Part shown: positions 1 through 6,556 of the stretch, piece by piece
Numbering within the stretch: the first letter of the stretch is position 1
Layout of the letters: each line of letters starts with the position of its first letter
Assembly (NCBI GenBank): GCA_020860025.1
Contig: JAJBVC010000123.1
Span: forward strand, 1-6,598
From: Clostridiales bacterium
GTDB taxonomy: Bacteria > Bacillota > Clostridia > Oscillospirales > Acutalibacteraceae
DNA: 6,598 bases
Direction of reading: 5' to 3'
Program-made: the position numbers and the translations under genes
The notes under the pieces: generated by a model
What the model was told of the DNA's origin: nothing
Database searches by the model: none
Seen by the model: only the letters and a program-made list of their open reading frames with translations

Positions 1-276
1 AATATGATTAGAGGTATCCCCGTTCGTCATATTAACTATATTGAAAATTTTTGTATTGATAACTCCCCTGTCTGCGCCGTAACCTGCATACCGTCAACCG
101 ATATGCGGGAAGTTACGGATTTGCTTGTAAAAGTCGGAATTAAAAGTTTTTGGAACTTTTCAACTTTTGATATAGCAATGGCTCACCCTGATGTACTTGT
201 TGAAAATGTTCATTTGACGGACAGCCTTCTCACGCTTGGTTATCTTACCAACACATCTCTTAAATCGGAGGACTAA
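1..276 (+). CDS. rex: Redox-sensing transcriptional repressor Rex, C-terminal part (5' end outside the window)
   Basis: The reading frame is open from the first base, and the last 91 residues are visible of a family normally about 210 long. Rex is a cytoplasmic dimeric repressor that senses the NADH/NAD+ ratio and controls fermentation and anaerobic respiration genes. What remains is the end of the Rossmann NAD(H)-binding domain and the C-terminal helix. The diagnostic pieces are a GIPV segment followed by a strand-helix region with AVTCIPSTDMREV, then the G-I-K-x-F-W-N-F motif, and the family hallmark VENVHLTDSLLTLGY near the end. The N-terminal winged-helix DNA-binding domain lies upstream. 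The internal ATG at 4 is not the true start, because the frame continues to the left edge and the homologous segment is mid-protein. The last codons carry the ribosome binding site of the next gene, so the two genes are probably co-transcribed. Confidence 0.93.
   Translation, partial: NMIRGIPVRHINYIENFCIDNSPVCAVTCIPSTDMREVTDLLVKVGIKSFWNFSTFDIAMAHPDVLVENVHLTDSLLTLGYLTNTSLKSED
267..271 (+). promoter_or_regulatory. Ribosome binding site deciding a TTG start
   Basis: GGAGG lies inside the last codons of rex, 8 bases before the TTG at 280. There is no ATG in frame near this position, so this site is the main support for TTG initiation and for translational coupling to rex. Confidence 0.8.
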
Positions 277-279
277 GCC

Positions 280-969
280 TTGCAAAAGATTAGCTCTAAA
301 GAAATTGTTGATATAATTAAATACAGCGACACATCAATCATAATGGTGGAAAAACTTCCTATTGCCAATAATCCCAATCAATACAAAGTTCAGTATTCTG
401 TGGTTGATTTTGAAAATAAAAGCATTGATGTATTAACTAAAAGCGCTTACCTTTATAAAAAATTCGGTACCAATTATAAGCGAATAAAAGAAATTATACC
501 GAACTTTGTTCAATGCGAGGCTGCCGTGCTTTACGACAGACGAGTGCTTGCTATATATCCAAACGGCGAATCGGGAATTTTTAACCGTGACGGCGAGCTT
601 GAGTGGACAGGCGAATTTGAATATCACGGTGAGGTTGTAAAGTGCCTTGCTCTTGAGGGTAAGTATTTTTGGAGCATTTGTCCAAAAGAAAACAGTGTAA
701 TTCGCTATGCCTGTCAGAATATGAGCGTTGATTTGCGAATCGGCTCAAAAGACGCTCCCACATTTATAAATCCGTCGCACATTTCCTTTGACGGCAATGA
801 TATTTATGTGTGCTGTGACAACAATAAGGTACGTAGAATTGACGGCAATAACTACACAGTTTCGGATTATCTTAATTTTGGCGACACAATCAAAAAGTAT
901 TATAAATTCGGAAAATATTCTGTTGCCGTACTTACTAACGATACATATGTGCTTGATGAAAATCAGTAA
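280..969 (+). CDS. Uncharacterised protein, possibly beta-propeller-like, downstream of rex
   Basis: This 229-residue protein is not one I recognise by family. It starts on TTG, three bases after the rex stop, behind a well-placed GGAGG. It has no signal peptide or membrane helix, so it should be cytoplasmic. From about residue 75 to the end, short beta-rich units recur roughly every 40-45 residues: a run of hydrophobic strand residues, then an N/D-G or D-N turn. Examples are LAIYPNGESGIFNRDGE, YFWSICPKENSVIRY, ISFDGNDIYVCCDNNKVRRI and YSVAVLTNDTYVLDE. This resembles blades of an NHL/YVTN-type propeller, but only about four are visible, too few to close a ring alone. Residues 1-70 are more mixed and include a KYKVQYSVVDF-like strand pair. 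The fold is an inference. The position suggests co-expression with rex and does not give a function. It ends shortly before the shared terminator. Confidence 0.8.
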   Translation: MQKISSKEIVDIIKYSDTSIIMVEKLPIANNPNQYKVQYSVVDFENKSIDVLTKSAYLYKKFGTNYKRIKEIIPNFVQCEAAVLYDRRVLAIYPNGESGIFNRDGELEWTGEFEYHGEVVKCLALEGKYFWSICPKENSVIRYACQNMSVDLRIGSKDAPTFINPSHISFDGNDIYVCCDNNKVRRIDGNNYTVSDYLNFGDTIKKYYKFGKYSVAVLTNDTYVLDENQ

Positions 970-989
970 TTAAACTAACTCAATAATAT

Positions 990-1030
990 AAAAAGCCTCT
1001 GTAAACATAAAATCGTTTACAGAGGTTTTT
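990..1030. terminator. Bidirectional intrinsic terminator between convergent operons
   Basis: A perfect 11-bp stem pairs CCTCTGTAAAC (996-1006) with GTTTACAGAGG (1015-1025) around an 8-base loop. On the + strand it is followed by TTTTT (1026-1030). Read on the - strand it is followed by TTTTT (994 down to 990), and the A/T flanks extend the stem. It lies between the + strand stop at 969 and the - strand stop at 1046, so it can end both transcripts. Confidence 0.92.
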
Positions 1031-1045
1031 CTGTCTAATCAATAT

Positions 1046-1447
1046 CTAATCAACATTATTAAATTCTATCTTGATTGGATTTTTTTTATTATATTTTTCA
1101 AGTTCCTGCAAAAGCTGTTTTAATTCAACATCATTAAGCGTTTCCTGCTCTTCGGGATAATCCCATTTTTCAAAAGGATTTTTCTTAACGCAAACCATTT
1201 TGCCGTCAACGAGAACCCAAGGGAAAACAAGAATTTTACGCTTATTTTTTACATAAAAGAGCGTTCCTTTGCTCCCCTTTGAAACATTCTTAAAATAAAT
1301 TAAGCCCTTTGCCTCTTTCATAATTATACGAATCTGCTGTTCGGGAGGAAGATTACGGAATTGATGTCTGTTAAACAGCGGTAAAATTATTATTCCCAAA
1401 ACAAGCAGAACAACAATAACTGTAATAACTATTTGTGCCGATGTCAT
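1046..1447 (-). CDS. Small protein with one N-terminal membrane helix, function unknown
   Basis: This is a 133-residue protein. Residues 5-25 form a single strongly hydrophobic helix (IVITVIVVLLVLGIIILPL), followed at once by basic residues (NRHQFR). By the positive-inside rule the N-terminus is outside and residues 26-133 are cytoplasmic. There is no signal-peptidase or lipobox site, so the helix reads as an anchor. The soluble part has a KGLIYFKN...KGTLFYVKNKRKILVFPWVLV beta-rich stretch, then an acidic and lysine-rich amphipathic helix at about 101-122. I do not recognise a family. Its ATG overlaps the stop of the mannosidase gene by four bases (ATGA), and no strong Shine-Dalgarno precedes it, so translation is probably coupled to the mannosidase. 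It is the last gene before the terminator. Confidence 0.8.
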   Translation of the reverse strand: MTSAQIVITVIVVLLVLGIIILPLFNRHQFRNLPPEQQIRIIMKEAKGLIYFKNVSKGSKGTLFYVKNKRKILVFPWVLVDGKMVCVKKNPFEKWDYPEEQETLNDVELKQLLQELEKYNKKNPIKIEFNNVD

Positions 1448-4371
1448 AACTCTACCCCGATTGTAATAATCTCAAACGGCTTGTATTCGATAACATCTGT
1501 TTCGCTTTGAGTTTCTTCAAGCATATTAAGAAGCTTAACCTTTTTATCAAGCTTGATTTTTCCACGCTTGCCGTCCTGCTCGGAAAGTCTTATTACAGTC
1601 ATATTTTCGTTTTCGGCTTTCTTCATAGCCTGCAAATAAAGAGGCTCAAATGTCGGGCCGTTATACGATACGTCAGCCTTAACAAGAGGAACATTGTACT
1701 GAAAAGCAAGTTTGTTAATACCGAATGTAACAGCGTCTTTTGAATGAGGAACTATCATATAGCAGAAATTATGCTTTCCTATATCGCCTGTAACGTCAGG
1801 TCTTACAGTCGCACGAAGAAGAGAAAGGCTCATTGTATTATTGTCAAATCCAATTCCGTACTTGCCGTTATTTACAAGAGCAATTCCACCGTCAGTTTCA
1901 GCTAAATCCGCCCACTTATGATGGCAGGTTTCAAATCTTGCTTGCTGCCAGCTTGTATTTTTATGAGTATCACGTTCAATAAATCCCGCTGATGTATCGC
2001 AAAGAGCCTTACGTGTCAGAACATTGCAGGTAAATTCTGTTTTTGCAAGCTTATGCTTTTCGTTCCAGTCAACGATGCTTTCAACTTCAATTCCCCTGCT
2101 TCTGCGAAATACTCTGATTAACATTGTCCAGCTTGATTTTTCTGTTGAAAGAACAGTTTTAAACTCTGCGCTTTCACCGTCTTTATACGAAAGTTCAAGA
2201 GGCTCTTTAACAATAATATCAATTTGTTTATCTTTGTAATTCGGAAGAATGTCCCAAGCGTCATAATTTCCGGGGCAGTCGGTATAAATTTTCAGTTTGT
2301 TAAAGTCACCGTCAACCCACTGTCTGTCAAGCTCTTTATCGTAAAGCGATGATATAGAACCGTCGGAGTTAAATTTGATTGAATAATAAGGTGTTTCGAC
2401 CGTATCGCTTATATCAATCCATTCACCGCTGAATTTAACGGCACGAAGCGACTGAGATGAAAGAGCGTCAATATTTGGAATAATCCAGTTACCTTTAATT
2501 CCGCAGCGAACAGCACTGCCGTTTTTATTAGGTATAAATGTCAATGCGTCACGTTTAAAATTAAGCGTATTAAAATATTTACTGCCTGTACCGATAACAG
2601 AATCTACAGTCTTTTCAATATTGGCATAATCAGCCATTGCGTCCTCATAAACAGGATGAATATGAGAACCCGGCAAAATATCGTGAAACTGGTTAATAAG
2701 CAGTTTTTTGTAAGCGTCGGTCAATACCGCAGAATTATCCTCGCCTCTTAATACTGAAAGAATCTCGGCGTCACGAAGCTTAAATTCAAGTTTGCGGTTT
2801 GCTCGTTTCATATTAGATTTTGTTGTAAATGTTCCACGGTGCATTTCAAGATAAAGCTCACCGTCCCATGTAGAAAGGCTGTCATTATCCTTGAGGTTTT
2901 TCTCAAGAAATTCAGAACCGCCCATATGCTCGCACTTAGGCATAATCGACAGCTTGTCAAAACGGTGCATAAGCTCTATCATCTCTTCTGTACAGCCTGA
3001 ACCGCCGTCACCGTAGCCAAACATATTCATTGTCTGACCGCCGCTGTCTTTATCAATATACGCTTCCCAGTTTTCCTGAATTTGCGACGGCATATTCCAT
3101 GTTATAAAATGCGTTGGAGGAACGCACGCAAGAACTTCAGTACCGTCAATTCCCTTCCAAATAAAATTATTGTGAGGAAAACGGTTAGTGTCGTTCCACG
3201 TTGACATTTTGTTTGAAACAAAGTAATCAACGCCGCTCTTTTTTAGAATTTGAGGTAAAACCCAACTGTTACCGAAAACGTCGGGCAGCCAAGCGTTATT
3301 AACTGTTTTACCGAACATTCTTTTATATGTGAGCTGACCGTAAAGGCACTGACGAATCAGCGATTCAGCCGACGGTATGTTACAATCAGGCTCAACATAC
3401 ATAGCACCGACCGGCTCAAACTGACCGTTTGCAACCTTTTCCTTGAGTTCCTCAAATACGTCCGGATAATATTTTTCAAGCGTTTCATAAACATAAGGCT
3501 GAGTATGAGTATACTTGAAATCAGGATACCTATCCATAAGGCGAAGCTGAATAAGAACCGTACGCAAATTCTTTTGTACAGCGTGAATTCTTCTCCAGTA
3601 ATAAGCAATATCAAGATGAGAATGAGCAATCAGTGCAACATCGCCGCTACCTTTATAATTATCGTTAGCAAACACAACATCGTTAAGATATTTTTGAGCG
3701 TCTTCAACACCTGTTAATTCATCGCTGTCAAAGTCAATCAAATTCATTGCGTTATTAAGCTCTTTATTAAGAAAATTGCGGTAATCCTCATTAAATAAAT
3801 CGCTCTTGGCAATATCAAGCAGGAGTTCAAAATCCCACACTAAATCCTGCACCGGATGATTAACGGTGCAAATATACGCTCCCTCAAAAATCTGACGGCA
3901 TCCACGAACGGAAAGAGATTCGGGATTACGCTCATCATCAGGCTTTGAACGGTTATAGCCCATCATATCAAAATGAAGCGTTTTACTGTCGTCAATATAA
4001 GGCGACAGAAGCATACGTTCTCTGTTCGGGTCAACACCGCCAATATATTTGCCGTTTACCTTAACGCAAATTTCAGCGGCTGTTTTAAGTGAAAACCACA
4101 GCTCTTTACCACGAAGCTCGGCGGGAATATCAACATCAGCTTTTATAAAAGCGGTGCCGTCGGGAGTAAAATACATATCGCCTTTATTAAGCGGTCTGTA
4201 GTCGTCACTGTAATACTCAAATTCCATTTCAGACACCTGACGGGCATCTCTTATCATAAGATTTTTAATTTCCCACTTAGTGTCATAAATATGTCTTTTT
4301 AACCAGCCAAAGCGCAAATCAGTCCATTCCTCGGGACGCATTGAACGCCTAACTACTTTAATATGTGCCAT
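1444..4371 (-). CDS. Glycoside hydrolase family 38 alpha-mannosidase, cytosolic
   Basis: This 975-residue retaining alpha-mannosidase removes terminal alpha-linked mannose from oligosaccharides, using a zinc ion bound in the active site. Residues about 1-235 form an N-terminal beta-sandwich region (LWFSLKTAAEICVKVNGKYIGG looks like a carbohydrate-binding-type fold). The GH38 catalytic domain follows at about 245-510. AHSHLD (249-254) supplies zinc ligands His252 and Asp254. WLPDVFG (361-367) carries the expected nucleophile and zinc ligand Asp364. GYGDGGSG lies at 452-459. In the middle domain, QFHDILPGS (561-569) supplies the fourth ligand, His563. Residues about 600-975 are the beta-rich C-terminal domain. 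The catalytic set is intact, so the enzyme should be active. There is no signal peptide, so it should act on imported substrate in the cytoplasm. The ATG at 4371 follows AAGGAG at 4388-4383. Linkage specificity (alpha-1,2, 1,3 or 1,6) cannot be read from the sequence. Confidence 0.95.
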   Translation of the reverse strand: MAHIKVVRRSMRPEEWTDLRFGWLKRHIYDTKWEIKNLMIRDARQVSEMEFEYYSDDYRPLNKGDMYFTPDGTAFIKADVDIPAELRGKELWFSLKTAAEICVKVNGKYIGGVDPNRERMLLSPYIDDSKTLHFDMMGYNRSKPDDERNPESLSVRGCRQIFEGAYICTVNHPVQDLVWDFELLLDIAKSDLFNEDYRNFLNKELNNAMNLIDFDSDELTGVEDAQKYLNDVVFANDNYKGSGDVALIAHSHLDIAYYWRRIHAVQKNLRTVLIQLRLMDRYPDFKYTHTQPYVYETLEKYYPDVFEELKEKVANGQFEPVGAMYVEPDCNIPSAESLIRQCLYGQLTYKRMFGKTVNNAWLPDVFGNSWVLPQILKKSGVDYFVSNKMSTWNDTNRFPHNNFIWKGIDGTEVLACVPPTHFITWNMPSQIQENWEAYIDKDSGGQTMNMFGYGDGGSGCTEEMIELMHRFDKLSIMPKCEHMGGSEFLEKNLKDNDSLSTWDGELYLEMHRGTFTTKSNMKRANRKLEFKLRDAEILSVLRGEDNSAVLTDAYKKLLINQFHDILPGSHIHPVYEDAMADYANIEKTVDSVIGTGSKYFNTLNFKRDALTFIPNKNGSAVRCGIKGNWIIPNIDALSSQSLRAVKFSGEWIDISDTVETPYYSIKFNSDGSISSLYDKELDRQWVDGDFNKLKIYTDCPGNYDAWDILPNYKDKQIDIIVKEPLELSYKDGESAEFKTVLSTEKSSWTMLIRVFRRSRGIEVESIVDWNEKHKLAKTEFTCNVLTRKALCDTSAGFIERDTHKNTSWQQARFETCHHKWADLAETDGGIALVNNGKYGIGFDNNTMSLSLLRATVRPDVTGDIGKHNFCYMIVPHSKDAVTFGINKLAFQYNVPLVKADVSYNGPTFEPLYLQAMKKAENENMTVIRLSEQDGKRGKIKLDKKVKLLNMLEETQSETDVIEYKPFEIITIGVEL

Positions 4372-4382
4372 AATTAAGTTTT

Positions 4383-4388
4383 CTCCTT
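4383..4388 (-). promoter_or_regulatory. Ribosome binding site of the mannosidase, overlapping the upstream stop codon
   Basis: AAGGAG on the - strand begins inside the TAA stop of the Nfu-like gene (4389-4387). It lies 11 bases before the mannosidase ATG, a slightly long spacing. The overlap supports translational coupling of the two genes. Confidence 0.7.
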
Positions 4389-4629
4389 ATACATCCTGAA
4401 AATAAGGCTTTTTGCGAATTGCAACAACCTTGACGTTTTTCTTTAAGTCTTTTTTAATCTGTTCCTCAATCCACGCAGTACAGCGATGCAGAATTAAGCA
4501 TTTTGAACATTCTCCCCTAAAAATGAGAGTAAGCTCGTTTTCATTGAGCGATACAAATTCAACCCAACCGCCGTCGCCTTGAAGCTTAGGCTGTAAAACA
4601 GTTTCAACGTAATTTTTAACTTTATCCAT
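4387..4629 (-). CDS. Small NifU C-terminal-domain (Nfu-like) iron-sulfur protein
   Basis: This 80-residue protein consists of one NifU C-terminal domain, the module that carries or transfers Fe-S clusters to apoproteins. It shows the family pattern of an N-terminal helix (VKNYVETVLQPKL), then GDGGWVEFV and a beta-strand ELTLIFRGE. A CxxC pair (Cys41 and Cys44) leads into the second helix and VKVVAI. Two details differ from the usual Nfu sequence: the residue after the second cysteine is Leu instead of the common Pro, and a third cysteine (Cys50) follows. The start is placed at ATG 4629 because GGAGG sits 5 bases before it. An in-frame TTG at 4644 would put that site inside the gene and has no Shine-Dalgarno of its own. 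It is 32 bases downstream of the mutase and 15 bases upstream of the mannosidase. A bona fide scaffold, a carrier or a divergent relative are all possible. Confidence 0.85.
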   Translation of the reverse strand: MDKVKNYVETVLQPKLQGDGGWVEFVSLNENELTLIFRGECSKCLILHRCTAWIEEQIKKDLKKNVKVVAIRKKPYFQDV

Positions 4630-4634
4630 AAAGT

Positions 4635-4639
4635 CCTCC
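4635..4639 (-). promoter_or_regulatory. Ribosome binding site deciding the Nfu-like start
   Basis: GGAGG on the - strand is 5 bases from ATG 4629. It selects this start over the TTG at 4644, shortening the protein from 85 to 80 residues. Confidence 0.8.
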
Positions 4640-4661
4640 GCCAAAATTTATAAACTAAAAA

Positions 4662-6290
4662 TTATCTTTCTATAATTTCTTTAATTTTAGTTCTGATTTG
4701 AGCAAGTCTTTGCTCTGCATTTTCCTTGCTCTTATCCTGAATACTGTAGTAAACTTTAATTTTAGGCTCTGTTCCCGACGGACGAACCGCCATCCAAGAA
4801 CCGTCATTCCAAATATATTTAAGTACATTTTCAAGAGGTAAATCACGAACACCCAAACTATAATCTATTATTTCATCAATTCCGTCAAAAAGGTCTTTTC
4901 CGGTGTTTCTGAAATATGTCATAAGACTTTGAATTTTTTCGGCGCCGTCCTTACCTTTAAGAACGAAAGAATCAAGATAATCAAGGTAATAACCGTATTC
5001 GCTGTAAATTTCATTAAGACCGTCAACAAGCGTTTTGCCCTGATTTTTATACCAAGCCGCCATTTGACAAATAAGCATTGATGATACAACCGCATCTTTA
5101 TCCCTTGCGTGAGTACCTACAAGATAGCCGTATGACTCTTCATAGCCGATAACAAATTCTTTCTCGCCTGTCTCTTCATACTTATTGATTTTATCGCCGA
5201 TATATTTGAAGCCTGTAAGTGTTTCTTCAATATTCAAGCCAAATTTTCTGCCGATGTTAGCGCCGACTTCAGACGTAACGATTGTTTTTACCAAAGTTGA
5301 TTTTTCATTAAGCGTATCTTTTTTCATTGTTAAAACGAATTTAACAAGAAGCGCACCTGTTTGATTACCTGTAAAGAGCCTGTAATCATCGCCGTCTTTT
5401 ACGGCAATTCCGACACGGTCACAGTCAGGATCGGTTCCGAGAACCAAATCAGCGCCGATTTTCTTTGCAGTTTCTATAGCAATAGTCAAAGCGTCTTTTT
5501 CCTCGGGATTAGGTGAACGAACCGTTGAAAAATTGCCGTCGGGAAGCTCCTGCTCTTTAACAACCGTAACATCCATTCCCTCAAGCATTCTGCGAACAGG
5601 GATATTTCCGGTACCGTGAAGCGGTGTATATACAATTTTTAAATCACTTTTTTCTTCATAAAGAGATTGCTTTTTAACCTCAGCGAGAAATGCGGACAAC
5701 TCTTTTTCGCCGATTTCGTTAATTAAATCGCTGTCATCGGTAAACGGAATTGATGAGTAATCGGTAATTGCATTTATAAACTCAATAGCATTTTTTGCAT
5801 CCTGAGTGCAAAACTGACAACCTTTGCTGTCGTATACTTTATATCCGTTATACTCCTTTGGATTATGCGAAGCGGTAATCATTACACCGGCGGTACAGCC
5901 GAGATAATGAGTTGTAAACGAAAGAACGGGAACAGGCACCAATGTATCGTAAATGTAAACCTTTATCCCCTGTGAGGCAAAAATTCCGGCAGCCGTTTTT
6001 GCAAAATATGATGAATTATTCCTTGAATCATAAGCGATTGCAACAGATAATTCGCCGTCATACTTGCTTTTTAGATAATGTGCCAAACCGAGTGTCGCCT
6101 TTCCGACGGTATATTTGTTCATACGGTTCGAACCGGCACCCATAATACCACGAAGTCCGCCTGTACCGAACGCCAAATCCTTATAAAACCTGTCCTCAAT
6201 TTCCTTATCGTCGGTTAAGGCTGAAAGCTCCGCTTTAGTGTCCTCATCCGCAAATGAGAGCCACTGCTCATATTTTTCTTTATAATTCAT
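4662..6290 (-). CDS. Phosphoglucomutase/phosphomannomutase (alpha-D-phosphohexomutase superfamily)
   Basis: This 542-residue cytoplasmic enzyme interconverts hexose 1-phosphate and hexose 6-phosphate through a phosphoserine and a bisphosphate intermediate. All four domains and their signatures are present and intact. These are GTGGLRG at 42-48, the phosphoserine loop TASHNP at 139-144 (catalytic Ser141), and the magnesium loop DPDCDR at 287-292. The sugar-recognition loop GYEESYG is at 382-388, with Glu384 and Ser386 in the position that contacts the sugar. The phosphate-binding loop RPSGTEPK is at 503-510. The length fits the long clostridial/Bacillus PgcA-type subgroup, which is usually a glucose enzyme. 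Mannose activity is possible given the neighbouring mannosidase, but the sequence cannot settle it. ATG 6290 is chosen because GGAGGT lies 6 bases before it; the in-frame ATG at 6317 would place that site inside the gene. It is the first gene of the - strand operon. Confidence 0.95.
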   Translation of the reverse strand: MNYKEKYEQWLSFADEDTKAELSALTDDKEIEDRFYKDLAFGTGGLRGIMGAGSNRMNKYTVGKATLGLAHYLKSKYDGELSVAIAYDSRNNSSYFAKTAAGIFASQGIKVYIYDTLVPVPVLSFTTHYLGCTAGVMITASHNPKEYNGYKVYDSKGCQFCTQDAKNAIEFINAITDYSSIPFTDDSDLINEIGEKELSAFLAEVKKQSLYEEKSDLKIVYTPLHGTGNIPVRRMLEGMDVTVVKEQELPDGNFSTVRSPNPEEKDALTIAIETAKKIGADLVLGTDPDCDRVGIAVKDGDDYRLFTGNQTGALLVKFVLTMKKDTLNEKSTLVKTIVTSEVGANIGRKFGLNIEETLTGFKYIGDKINKYEETGEKEFVIGYEESYGYLVGTHARDKDAVVSSMLICQMAAWYKNQGKTLVDGLNEIYSEYGYYLDYLDSFVLKGKDGAEKIQSLMTYFRNTGKDLFDGIDEIIDYSLGVRDLPLENVLKYIWNDGSWMAVRPSGTEPKIKVYYSIQDKSKENAEQRLAQIRTKIKEIIER

Positions 6291-6296
6291 AAAAAT

Positions 6297-6302
6297 ACCT
6301 CC
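6297..6302 (-). promoter_or_regulatory. Ribosome binding site of the mutase
   Basis: GGAGGT on the - strand is 6 bases before ATG 6290. It fixes the mutase start and rules out the in-frame ATG at 6317. Confidence 0.88.
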
Positions 6303-6309
6303 GTTATGA

Positions 6310-6344
6310 AGTGACATTTGTCAAGTAAAAAAACAAAAGTCACT
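6310..6344 (-). repeat. Imperfect inverted repeat in the mutase leader
   Basis: In the mRNA sense, AGTGACTTTTGT (6344-6333) can pair with ACAAATGTCACT (6321-6310): 11 of 12 positions with one T-T mismatch, around an 11-base loop. The stem ends 7 bases before the GGAGGT site. No U-run follows, so it is not a terminator. It may be an operator or a leader hairpin. Confidence 0.55.
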
Positions 6345-6383
6345 AAAAATAAATATTTTAAAGTATAAAACACTTGTTGTATA

Positions 6384-6406
6384 TTAACCGACTTTTGTCG
6401 GGTTAA
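6384..6406 (-). repeat. Short stem-loop near the predicted transcript start
   Basis: TTAACC...GGTTAA plus GAC...GTC pair across an AAAA loop, giving 9 base pairs with one bulged base. It falls at or just after the expected start point of the promoter at 6413-6439, where an operator or an mRNA-stabilising 5' stem would lie. No U-run follows on the - strand. Confidence 0.5.
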
Positions 6407-6412
6407 TTCCTC

Positions 6413-6439
6413 AACATATCATTTTGAAAGCATTGTCAA
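6413..6439 (-). promoter_or_regulatory. Candidate sigma-A promoter for the mutase operon
   Basis: On the - strand there is a perfect TTGACA (6439-6434), a 15-base spacer, and TATGTT (6418-6413) preceded by TG in the extended -10 position. The spacer is short, which the extended -10 may offset. The expected start is near 6405, giving a leader of about 115 bases. A better-looking -10 alone (TATACT, 6367-6362) lacks a good -35. Confidence 0.45.
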
Positions 6440-6490
6440 GACCTTGCCGCTTTTGCAGTGCGAGCAGTCTTTGCTATGGTAAAAAATTCT

Positions 6491-6519
6491 TTGTGAAATT
6501 ATGGATTTATATTTTTAAT
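6491..6519 (+). promoter_or_regulatory. Weak candidate promoter for a divergent + strand gene
   Basis: TTGTGA (6491-6496) and TTTAAT (6514-6519) are 17 bases apart, matching the consensus at 4 and 5 of 6 positions. In sequence this AT-rich such matches arise easily by chance. It would serve the possible gene starting at 6557. Confidence 0.25.
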
Positions 6520-6556
6520 TATACTAAAGAGTTTCACGGAATTATATATAAATTTT

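Larger units (their letters stand above)
6291..6556. other. Intergenic region upstream of the mutase
   Basis: No convincing gene lies here. The region is very AT-rich (roughly 16-32% GC by 60-base blocks) apart from about 6421-6480, which is near 48%. It holds the mutase ribosome binding site, two stem-loops, a probable - strand promoter and a weaker + strand promoter candidate. A + strand frame stays open from 6388 to 6570 without a credible start and reads as chance. Confidence 0.7.

Noticed and set aside
3357..3717. Overlapping open frames on both strands inside the mannosidase gene
   Set aside because: They lie wholly within a gene with an intact GH38 domain, and have no ribosome binding sites or recognisable protein features.
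4630..4644. TTG at 4644 as the start of the Nfu-like gene
   Set aside because: It has no Shine-Dalgarno upstream, and the strong GGAGG lies between it and ATG 4629.
6291..6317. ATG at 6317 as the start of the mutase
   Set aside because: The GGAGGT site would be inside the gene, and the nine extra residues are not part of the family's N-terminus.
6319..6324. Perfect TTGACA on the - strand as the mutase -35 box
   Set aside because: A -10 box at 17 bases would fall on the ribosome binding site, leaving no room for a leader. No -10-like sequence is there.
6310..6344. Inverted repeat as a transcription terminator
   Set aside because: It has no U-run on the - strand side and lies directly before a strong ribosome binding site.
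6374..6391. Rex-box-like sequence (TTGTT...TTAAC) upstream of the mutase, of interest because rex is in the window
   Set aside because: The half-sites are one base too close, and about 5 of the 14 consensus positions fail when aligned to TTGTTAAnnnnTTAACAA.
6491..6539. TTGTGAAATTAT resembling half of a Rex operator, with TTTCAC downstream
   Set aside because: The second half-site is 33 bases away instead of adjacent, so no proper operator palindrome is formed.
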